This document shows, one piece after another, positions 1 to 5,118 of a stretch of DNA of 5,118 bases. The translations under genes and the position numbers were made by a program. The notes under the pieces are model-generated. The model searched no databases, was not told the origin of the DNA, and saw nothing but the letters and a program-made list of their open reading frames with translations. The DNA is from Bacillota bacterium (GTDB taxonomy: Bacteria; Bacillota; Clostridia; Christensenellales; CAG-138). The number at the start of each line of letters is the position of its first letter. Position 1 is the first letter of the stretch. The DNA lies in assembly GCA_023458615.1 (NCBI GenBank), contig JAEWYV010000248.1, forward strand, positions 1 to 5,118. The letters are read 5' to 3'.

Positions 1-206
1 GCTATGGAGGCAATAAAGAGTCCTAGTGTCAGCAGTGCGGTCAACCCTTTTTTCAGCTGGATTCCCTGTAGAAATAGTGGATTTATGATGATGGCGGCTG
101 CCAACATCAATACCCCCGAAAGCAGACCGCCGAAAAATAAAACAAACGACAGAAACACAAGTGCAAGCGACAACACCCAGAACACAATTTTGAATCCGAT
201 CTTCAA
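1..206 (-). CDS. Hypothetical small membrane protein, N-terminal part (runs off left edge)
   Basis: I do not recognise the family. Reading leftward from a TTG at 206, the frame stays open to the window edge (68 complete codons). It starts MKIGFKIVFWVLSLALVFLS. Residues about 6-28 and 29-42 are very hydrophobic, probably two membrane helices with a tight Gly-Gly turn. A short polar stretch with two lysines (QLKK, about 51-54) follows, then another hydrophobic run to the edge. I chose TTG 206 because GGGAGGG (213-219) sits about 7 bases ahead, an ideal ribosome site, and a promoter-like pair lies just upstream. The same frame is open back to a GTG at 329 preceded by AGGAAG, with ATGs at 254 and 245. 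The 329 form would add a polar N-terminus and the 254 ATG has no ribosome site, so I think both are less likely. The gene is divergent from the channel gene. Without the C-terminus no function can be assigned. Confidence 0.62.
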   Translation of the reverse strand, partial: MKIGFKIVFWVLSLALVFLSFVLFFGGLLSGVLMLAAAIIINPLFLQGIQLKKGLTALLTLGLFIASI

Positions 207-212
207 GGCATT

Positions 213-219
213 CCCTCCC
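213..219 (-). promoter_or_regulatory. Strong ribosome binding site for the leftward gene
   Basis: On the minus strand this reads GGGAGGG, with the GGAGG core about 7 bases before the TTG at 206. It is the strongest Shine-Dalgarno match on this strand here. It is what decides the start codon in favour of a TTG rather than the ATG at 254 or the GTG at 329. Confidence 0.6.
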
Positions 220-252
220 ATCGCAACACAAACCCATTGTTCCATTACTTTC

Positions 253-280
253 ATTATGTCTATGTTCGAAAGAATGTCCA
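253..280 (-). promoter_or_regulatory. Putative sigma-70-type promoter for the leftward gene
   Basis: On the minus strand TGGACA (275-280, 5 of 6 to the -35 consensus) is followed after 16 bases by CATAAT (253-258, 5 of 6 to the -10 consensus). Transcription would begin near 246, giving a leader of about 40 bases that contains the GGGAGGG ribosome site before the TTG at 206. The spacing of promoter, ribosome site and start is coherent, which supports the start chosen for that gene. It is pattern-based only. Confidence 0.45.
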
Positions 281-372
281 GAGGTGAAAAACATCGAAAA
301 AACGGCGCTAAATCTGGAGATTTTCTCACTTAACTTCCTGAATTATTCCAGTGAAAAAAATATGGTTTCAAC

Positions 373-393
373 TGTCAAAGAATTCCGTTGACA
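373..393. repeat. Inverted repeat TGTCAA-N9-TTGACA overlapping the -35 box (possible operator)
   Basis: TGTCAA at 373-378 is the exact reverse complement of TTGACA at 388-393, with 9 bases between, including GAATTC at 380-385. The right arm is itself the -35 hexamer of the promoter for the channel gene, so a dimeric regulator bound here would block RNA polymerase. Six-base arms can arise by chance, and no regulator gene is in the window. Operator function is inference. Confidence 0.3.
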
Positions 394-415
394 AGCCAGC
401 GTTTTCATATAAAGT
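388..415 (+). promoter_or_regulatory. Putative promoter for the channel gene
   Basis: A perfect -35 hexamer TTGACA (388-393) is followed after 16 bases by TAAAGT (410-415, 4 of 6 to the -10 consensus). An overlapping TATAAA at 408-413 matches better in sequence but leaves only 14 bases between boxes. Transcription would start near 422, some 30 bases before the ATG at 454. This is the only convincing rightward promoter ahead of the channel gene. No terminator or second clear promoter was seen before the next gene, so it probably drives both. Confidence 0.55.
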
Positions 416-443
416 AGTAACAGAAATCGAAGAAAAACTCTTT

Positions 444-450
444 GGGGGAA
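444..450 (+). promoter_or_regulatory. Ribosome binding site of the channel gene
   Basis: GGGGGAA sits directly ahead of AGT and the ATG at 454. The in-frame TTG at 442 overlaps this purine tract and has no ribosome site of its own, so the tract points to ATG 454 as the true start. Confidence 0.6.
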
Positions 451-453
451 AGT

Positions 454-2313
454 ATGAAAGGCAAGCTGAAATATCGTTTTGACAATCTTATGTCCAAGGG
501 GACAGGCGCGCTGATTGGTTCACTCGCAATCGTCACACTTCTGATGATCACCCTCGTTTCTTTCATCGTCTGGATCACGGGATCAGGCGACGGAACCGGA
601 TTTCTAACGCTCTTTTGGATGGGTGTCCTGCGCTCACTAGACCCCGGCACAATGGGCGGAGATACGGGCAGCTTTCTCTTTGTCGCTGCCATGTTTGTCA
701 TTACGCTCGGTGGCATCTTCATCTTCAGCATCCTTGTCGGTTTGCTGACCACCGGTATTTCAAGCAAGCTGGAATCCCTGCAAAAAGGGCACTCCGCCGT
801 CGTAGAGTCCAACCACACTGTTATTCTCGGTTGGTCCAGTCAAATTTTTACCATTCTTTCCGAGTTGGTTGAGGCCAACAGCAACCACAAGAATGCCTGC
901 ATTGTCATTCTAAGTCCGGTGGACAAGGTGGAGATGGATGAAGAGATTCGCAACAGAATCGCGAACACGAAAACCACCCGCATCGTGACGCGAAACGGAA
1001 GCCCGATCGATCTGAACGATCTCGCGCTATTAAGCCTGCACACCGCGCGCTCCATCATCATCAACGAGAGCAATGACGCGGATGTAATCAAAACGTTGCT
1101 TGCTGTTATCAACTCGCCAACGGAACGCACAAGCCCGTATCAAATTGTTGCCGTGCTGCGCGAGCCAAAGAACGTCGCCGTGGCGCAGATTGCAGCGCGC
1201 GGGCAGGCGGAAATTATACTCGAAGATGCCATCATCTCTCGCATCATCGCGCAGACCTGCCGTCAATCCGGCCTCTCTGCCGTCTATACCGAACTGCTCG
1301 ATTTTGATGGGGACGAGGTCTACCTTCGCGCTTTTCCGGAACTGGCGGGAAAGACCTACGGCGAGATCCTGCCATTGTTTGAAACCTCTTCCGTGCTCGG
1401 TCTAAAGACCGCCTCCGGCGTTCGCCTCAATCCCCCGATGGAAACCGTATTGTGCGCTGGCGACGAGGTGATTGCCGTGACAGCCGATGACGACACGCTG
1501 ATTCTCTCCGGCGCCACCGCTCCCGCGCCGCTGGAACATCAGATTTCGCAGAAAGCACCCGCCGCGCAAGCTGCGGAGCGAATTTTGATTCTTGGCTGGA
1601 ATGAAAACGCCCTTCGCATCATCGAGGAGCTCGACCATTATGTCGCACGCGGATCAAAGATTGTTGTCGCAAGCGATTCCGACGAAGCGCGCAAAGAAAT
1701 CAAACGTGCTGAGCGCGTCTTAGAGCATGTTTCCGTTTCTCTGGTTGAGGGAGACATTACCGAGCGCGCGACGCTCGACGAATTGCTTACAGAGGATGTG
1801 CCTCATATCATTCTCCTATCAGATCGCTATCAGGAGGACATCCAAAAGGCGGACGCCAATACCCTCATCACATTGTTGCATCTACGCAACATCGCAGAGC
1901 AAACGGGCAAGCAGTTCTCCATCGTCAGCGAAATGCTCGATATTCGCAATCGCAGACTCGCCGAAGTTGCCAAGGTCAACGATTTTATCGTCAGCGACAC
2001 GATCATCAGTTTGCTGATCGCACAGGTTTCCGAAAACAACCTGCTCAACGCTGTGTTCGAGGATATCTTTGACGCGGATGGTTCCGAACTCTATATCAAG
2101 CCGATGGATCAATACGTCACGTTGCAGGAGCCGGTCAGTTTCTATGCCGTCATCGAAGCCGCCCGCAGAAAGGGTGAAACCGCATTTGGATACAAACTTG
2201 CCGCAGAAGCAAAGAAGAACGCCCCTGGCGGCGGCGTACATATCAACCCCAAAAAGTCGGTTCTATTGCAGTTTGCCGAGGGAGATTCGGTGATCGTAGC
2301 CGCGGAGGACTAA
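454..2313 (+). CDS. CASTOR/POLLUX-related two-helix ion channel with double RCK/TrkA_N module
   Basis: This 619-residue protein is a bacterial homologue of the plant CASTOR and POLLUX/DMI1 cation channels, which act at the nuclear envelope in symbiotic signalling. Seen in the sequence: membrane helix 1 at about 19-42; a pore helix and filter-like motif DPGTMGGDTG at 63-72; membrane helix 2 at about 74-101; the linker KLESLQKGHSAVVESNH at 105-121, which closely resembles plant CASTOR; a first Rossmann-type module starting HTVILGW at 121-127, then IVILSPVDKVEMDEEI, the family hallmark; and a second Rossmann module starting RILILGWNEN at 376. A C-terminal region with a TrkA_C-like look ends the protein. 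Plant relatives are longer, with extra N-terminal helices. Family knowledge suggests a tetramer in the inner membrane with a cytoplasmic gating ring controlled by nucleotide or divalent ions. The filter lacks the TVGYG potassium signature, so ion selectivity is unknown. Start ATG 454 is chosen for its ribosome site. The frame is intact. Confidence 0.9.
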   Translation: MKGKLKYRFDNLMSKGTGALIGSLAIVTLLMITLVSFIVWITGSGDGTGFLTLFWMGVLRSLDPGTMGGDTGSFLFVAAMFVITLGGIFIFSILVGLLTTGISSKLESLQKGHSAVVESNHTVILGWSSQIFTILSELVEANSNHKNACIVILSPVDKVEMDEEIRNRIANTKTTRIVTRNGSPIDLNDLALLSLHTARSIIINESNDADVIKTLLAVINSPTERTSPYQIVAVLREPKNVAVAQIAARGQAEIILEDAIISRIIAQTCRQSGLSAVYTELLDFDGDEVYLRAFPELAGKTYGEILPLFETSSVLGLKTASGVRLNPPMETVLCAGDEVIAVTADDDTLILSGATAPAPLEHQISQKAPAAQAAERILILGWNENALRIIEELDHYVARGSKIVVASDSDEARKEIKRAERVLEHVSVSLVEGDITERATLDELLTEDVPHIILLSDRYQEDIQKADANTLITLLHLRNIAEQTGKQFSIVSEMLDIRNRRLAEVAKVNDFIVSDTIISLLIAQVSENNLLNAVFEDIFDADGSELYIKPMDQYVTLQEPVSFYAVIEAARRKGETAFGYKLAAEAKKNAPGGGVHINPKKSVLLQFAEGDSVIVAAED

Positions 2314-2325
2314 TGCGCCGCATTA
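2311..2325 (+). repeat. Perfect 15-base palindrome spanning the channel gene's stop codon
   Basis: TAATGCG and CGCATTA flank a single central C, and the left arm begins with the TAA stop codon. In RNA it could form a 6-bp hairpin with a 3-base loop. No run of T follows, so it is not an intrinsic terminator. It could slow 3' decay of the channel message, serve as a protein site, or be chance. Confidence 0.4.
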
Positions 2326-2353
2326 CACATTAAAACGATACTTGAGTGAAAAT

Positions 2354-2357
2354 GGAG
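2354..2357 (+). promoter_or_regulatory. Ribosome binding site deciding the start of the glycosyltransferase gene
   Basis: GGAG lies 6 bases before the ATG at 2364. The alternative in-frame starts, GTG 2346 and ATG 2352, have no comparable purine-rich site at the right distance, so they are less likely. Confidence 0.55.
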
Positions 2358-2363
2358 ACAGGA

Positions 2364-4037
2364 ATGATCGACCGAATCAATCGAAACCACCGATGGGTGA
2401 TCGCGCTGCTGTTTATTGTTATGATCCTCGCAGGACTTTTTGTCACGCCGGATTATGGTATGCCATGGGATGAAAAAACCGAGATCGGCGTATTGGGTTC
2501 CGACGTTCGGGAGTATGCCGGTTTGCTTTTGGGCAAGGATCAAGAACCAACACAGTCCTCAACGGGAATCGAGTTCTTAGATGTTTCCAAAAACGTTGAC
2601 ATCGATCACGGTCAATCCGTCTACTATCTATTTTCCCCCGCTTTGTTTCTCGTCTCCGGCGATTCCGGCGCAAGAACCCTGATGCTGCTCTGGCATGGCT
2701 ATACCTTCCTAATCTTTATGGCAGGTGTATTTGCGCTCTATTGTATCGTTTCTTTTTTAACCAAGGATTGGAAATATGGCTTAGTGTCAAGCCTGTTTCT
2801 TTACCTCAGTCCGCGTTTTTTCGCCGAAGGGCATTATAACAACAAGGACATCATGGCAATGGTCATGATTCTATTGTGTTTCTGGTTCTTCATTCGCTTT
2901 ATGGAAAAGAGGAGCGTTCCTTCTGTGCTCCTCTTCTCCCTCTTTGGTGCGCTGGCGACCAATATGCGCATATCCGGCCTTTTCTTCTTTGCGCTTGCCG
3001 GTCTGCTCTATCTGCTAACATTGACTGCGAAGAAAGAATGGAGCGCAAAATCCCTCCTACTTGGGCTGCTTGCGATTGTTTCGTTCGCCGCATTTTATCT
3101 GGCGCTGACGCCGGGTGCCTGGGCAGATCCTGTCAAGTTTCTACGCTATGTATTCGCGCGTTCCACCAACTTCTCTGATTGGCCGGGCTATGTCTATTAT
3201 ATGGGCAAGTCCTGCCGCCCCGTCCCCTGGCACTACATTCCTGTTATGATCGCATTAACAACCCCGCCGTTGATTGTGTTCTTCATGGTCGCGGGTCAGG
3301 TTGGTACACTTATCGGTTTAGTGCGAAACAAGATATCCGCGCTCTTCTCCGGAACATTACCTTACTATGTGCTCTGTGTTGTCTTCGTTTGGGCGTTCCT
3401 CGGCTTTACGATGATTCGTCAACCCATTCTCTATGACAATTGGCGGCATTTCTATTTCCTCGGTGGATTGTTGTATGTGCTTGCCGCGTTTGGAGTGCAG
3501 CAGATCGTCGCGCTATTCAAGGGCAAATGGAGATGGGTCGCTATCGGCGGTGTTGCCGCTCAAGTTCTAGCAATGCTCGCCATCGTCATCCTGAGCCATC
3601 CGTTTCAGTTTGTCTACTATAATTCACTCGCTGGAAAGAATCCCGGCGAGCGATATGATCTGGATTATTGGAATGTTTCGCAGGCACAGGCACTCATGCG
3701 CTTGATCGATAAGGTGGATTCCGACGAGCAAATCTCCGTCACCGCAACGGATTGGTACACCGGAGATGGTTTGGATAAAGCATATCAGATTTTGCCTGCG
3801 TCCTATAAAAGCCGTATGCGCACGATTTTTATCGGCTACTATCAGATGGCACGCGGCGCAGACTATGTCATGGTCAATCCCCGCGGGTTACAACTCTGCC
3901 GGGACAAGACGCAGGAGCCAAAGCAGAACTGGCTTCCGATGTATGGGGTCGAAGCCTACTTGCAAAGTCTGGAACAAATCATCTCGCTGCGTCAATTTGG
4001 TTCCGAATTTATGATGATCTATCAAATGCATCGGTAA
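2364..4037 (+). CDS. Glycosyltransferase family 39-like (GT-C fold) polytopic membrane protein
   Basis: This 557-residue protein has about 10-11 hydrophobic segments, the first at about 11-27. It is followed by a first extracytoplasmic loop with YGMPWDE (Asp36-Glu37), the acidic pair placed where GT-C enzymes such as ArnT and protein mannosyltransferases hold a catalytic or metal-binding acid. SPRFFAEGHYNNKD at 149-162 matches the conserved second loop of GT39-like proteins. NWRHFYFLGG, then HPFQFVYYNSLAG (about 412-424) and LDYWNVSQAQAL, are also typical of this subgroup and lead into a soluble C-terminal domain of about 140 residues. Such enzymes use polyprenyl-phosphate sugars as donors and transfer the sugar to an envelope lipid, polysaccharide or protein. 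Donor and acceptor cannot be told here. The gene follows the channel gene by 50 bases with no terminator between, so it is probably in the same operon. Starting at GTG 2346 would add six residues. I prefer ATG 2364 for its ribosome site. Confidence 0.8.
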   Translation: MIDRINRNHRWVIALLFIVMILAGLFVTPDYGMPWDEKTEIGVLGSDVREYAGLLLGKDQEPTQSSTGIEFLDVSKNVDIDHGQSVYYLFSPALFLVSGDSGARTLMLLWHGYTFLIFMAGVFALYCIVSFLTKDWKYGLVSSLFLYLSPRFFAEGHYNNKDIMAMVMILLCFWFFIRFMEKRSVPSVLLFSLFGALATNMRISGLFFFALAGLLYLLTLTAKKEWSAKSLLLGLLAIVSFAAFYLALTPGAWADPVKFLRYVFARSTNFSDWPGYVYYMGKSCRPVPWHYIPVMIALTTPPLIVFFMVAGQVGTLIGLVRNKISALFSGTLPYYVLCVVFVWAFLGFTMIRQPILYDNWRHFYFLGGLLYVLAAFGVQQIVALFKGKWRWVAIGGVAAQVLAMLAIVILSHPFQFVYYNSLAGKNPGERYDLDYWNVSQAQALMRLIDKVDSDEQISVTATDWYTGDGLDKAYQILPASYKSRMRTIFIGYYQMARGADYVMVNPRGLQLCRDKTQEPKQNWLPMYGVEAYLQSLEQIISLRQFGSEFMMIYQMHR

Positions 4038-4056
4038 TCCATCCCGTTTTCTATTA

Positions 4057-4080
4057 GAGCATCCTGCGGGTGCTCTTTTT
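4057..4080 (+). terminator. Intrinsic terminator after the glycosyltransferase gene
   Basis: GAGCATCC (4057-4064) pairs with GGGTGCTC (4068-4075), 8 pairs including one G-T, around a TGC loop. TTTTT follows at 4076-4080. It lies 19 bases after the stop codon at 4037 and ends the channel/glycosyltransferase unit. Confidence 0.88.
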
Positions 4081-4112
4081 AATTTCATAAATCACAAAAC
4101 ATGACGGTTTCA

Positions 4113-4142
4113 TTGCCATTCGGGACCGTAGTATTATATAAT
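4113..4142 (+). promoter_or_regulatory. Putative promoter for the third rightward gene
   Basis: TTGCCA (4113-4118, 5 of 6 to consensus) is followed after 18 bases by a perfect TATAAT (4137-4142). Transcription would start near 4149, giving a leader of about 30 bases before ATG 4181. Its place right after a strong terminator supports separate expression of the third gene. Confidence 0.65.
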
Positions 4143-4180
4143 TACAAAATCAAATAGAGTAAAGTGAATTGAAAATCAGA

Positions 4181-5118
4181 ATGGATAAAACCAAAAAACA
4201 ACTTCCCTATGGACGAATCATTCTCCTCGTCTGGATATTGGTTGCCGTGTTTCAAATGGGGGCAACGGACCGAATTTTCATGATGCGGGCCAGTCTATTT
4301 GCGATTATACCCATTTTAGCATTTGCCTGCATTTTGATATTTAACCCAACTTTTCACGTTCAAGATTGCTTTCACAAAGAGAACCGCGCCTCTTCTGCAG
4401 TCAGCTTGGGTCTGACCATTCTCTCTTTGCTGATGCTCTCAATCTTTGCTCTGTTAAAGGGGCCGCTCTTTAGTGACCAAGGATTGCAGATTGTCATGTG
4501 GCAGTTTGCCTGGCAGCGCTGGCTGCTGTTGGTTTGGAACTACGTCGGCTTCCTCGGCGCTGTAGTGGTGTCCCTTTTCTTCTGCTGGTATTCGCTGCAA
4601 CGTTATTTCATGAAGGAACGCCCTATCGAGAAATCCTTGACCGAGCAGACGCCATTCCCGTTTCATATTCATATTTGGACTGTCGTCCTCGCGGTGATCG
4701 GGCTCATCTGCATATTCTCGCTCAGTCCGGGTTACTATGACCACTCTGACTTGAGAGATATCTGGAAAGATGTGTTGACCAACAATTGGACAGACAGCCA
4801 TCCAGTCAGCTTCTTGTTTTTTGTGAAGTTGTTCACATTCCTGATCCCATCCCGGCGGATGATGTCCCTTGTCTATCTTGTTGCATGGCTGCTCATCAAC
4901 AACTCCATCCTATGGATGTTGGAAGAGAAACGCAAAGGCAGCGGAAGCCTCTATGCGCTACTCTCCTGCCTTTGGTTTTATCCGCTGTTTTACCTGCAAG
5001 CCATGTTCAAGGATGTTGGCTATGCAATGGCGCTGCTCATGCTTGGCGCGCAGATTTTGAAGATGATCAATCGCAATGTGTCCAAACGTTCGGATTGGGT
5101 TATCATCGGGATTTCCAG
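4181..5118 (+). CDS. DUF6020-like GT-C membrane glycosyltransferase, N-terminal part (runs off right edge)
   Basis: The frame is open from ATG 4181 to the edge (312 complete codons, no stop). A basic start MDKTKKQLPYGR leads into hydrophobic helices at about 13-30 and 36-54, with more near 73-92, 115-137 and 166-182. After the fifth comes SPGYYDHSDLRDIW (182-195), then NWTDSHPVSF (202-211) and, later, LQAMFKDVGYAMALLM, with KD at 277-278. This order (SPGY plus acidic residues, a W..(H)P loop, then KD at the head of a helix) is the pattern of DUF6020 and related GT-C glycosyltransferases, with D187/D190 as candidate catalytic or metal-binding acids. The family name is from memory of motif patterns and less certain than the GT-C-like topology. 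No good Shine-Dalgarno site precedes ATG 4181. An in-frame TTG at 4169 is the only upstream alternative before a TAA at 4160. It has its own promoter after a terminator. Confidence 0.75.
   Translation, partial: MDKTKKQLPYGRIILLVWILVAVFQMGATDRIFMMRASLFAIIPILAFACILIFNPTFHVQDCFHKENRASSAVSLGLTILSLLMLSIFALLKGPLFSDQGLQIVMWQFAWQRWLLLVWNYVGFLGAVVVSLFFCWYSLQRYFMKERPIEKSLTEQTPFPFHIHIWTVVLAVIGLICIFSLSPGYYDHSDLRDIWKDVLTNNWTDSHPVSFLFFVKLFTFLIPSRRMMSLVYLVAWLLINNSILWMLEEKRKGSGSLYALLSCLWFYPLFYLQAMFKDVGYAMALLMLGAQILKMINRNVSKRSDWVIIGIS

Noticed and set aside
4..333. Rightward open frame of about 109 codons at the left end
   Set aside because: Its translation is polar and low in complexity (many Asn, Thr, Pro, Lys) with no domain look. 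The opposite strand gives a coherent membrane protein with a ribosome site and promoter.
342..371. A second leftward promoter candidate: TTGAAA (366-371), 18 bases, extended -10 TGGAATAAT (342-350)
   Set aside because: The match is decent, but it lies in an AT-rich spacer and its transcript start would fall on the AGGAAG ahead of GTG 329. The pair at 253-280 fits the leftward gene better. It might still be a secondary promoter.
442..453. TTG 442 as start of the channel gene
   Set aside because: The codon overlaps the GGGGGAA ribosome site of ATG 454 and has no ribosome site of its own.
405..818. Leftward open frame of about 137 codons overlapping the start of the channel gene
   Set aside because: It is antisense to a strongly conserved coding region and covers the channel promoter. 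No ribosome site or recognisable protein.
1882..2241. Leftward open frame of about 119 codons inside the channel gene
   Set aside because: Antisense shadow of the second Rossmann module. No supporting start signals and a translation without family features.
4454..4801. Leftward open frame of about 115 codons over the third rightward gene
   Set aside because: It is antisense to a continuous membrane-protein frame with GT-C motifs and a good promoter. The translation is polar and unfamiliar.

Overview
The window looks like chromosomal DNA from a bacterium with roughly balanced base composition (about 50% GC by eye in the genes, more AT-rich between them). Shine-Dalgarno sites and a sigma-70-type promoter/terminator organisation are visible, and the gene content (a CASTOR/POLLUX-type channel plus GT-C membrane glycosyltransferases) is most familiar from Gram-positive-type bacteria (Firmicutes or Actinobacteria). 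Chloroflexota cannot be excluded. No mobile element, CRISPR array, tRNA or rRNA was seen.

Layout. (1) Positions 1-206, minus strand: the N-terminal part of a small hypothetical membrane protein running off the left edge. Its strong ribosome site and a promoter-like pair lie at 213-280. (2) Positions 207-453: a divergent intergenic region with a rightward promoter at 388-415 whose -35 box is one arm of an inverted repeat. (3) Positions 454-2313: a 619-residue bacterial homologue of the plant CASTOR/POLLUX (DMI1) ion channels, with two membrane helices around a non-canonical pore motif and two Rossmann-type RCK/TrkA_N modules. (4) Positions 2364-4037: a 557-residue polytopic membrane protein of the glycosyltransferase-39/GT-C type. 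It lies 50 bases downstream with no terminator between, so it is probably co-transcribed with the channel. (5) Positions 4057-4080: a good intrinsic terminator that ends this unit. (6) Positions 4113-4142: a near-consensus promoter. (7) Positions 4181 to the right edge: the first 312 residues of a second, unrelated-looking GT-C-type membrane protein resembling the DUF6020 group.

How they may work together. The channel is the best-supported call. The two GT-C-type proteins suggest the locus borders a cell-envelope glycosylation or polysaccharide region, in which lipid-linked sugars are transferred on the outer face of the membrane. A functional link between the channel and the glycosyltransferase rests only on their tandem arrangement and is inference. 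I found no clear sign of a wholly new system. The most interesting points are the unusual channel pore and its pairing with a glycosyltransferase.
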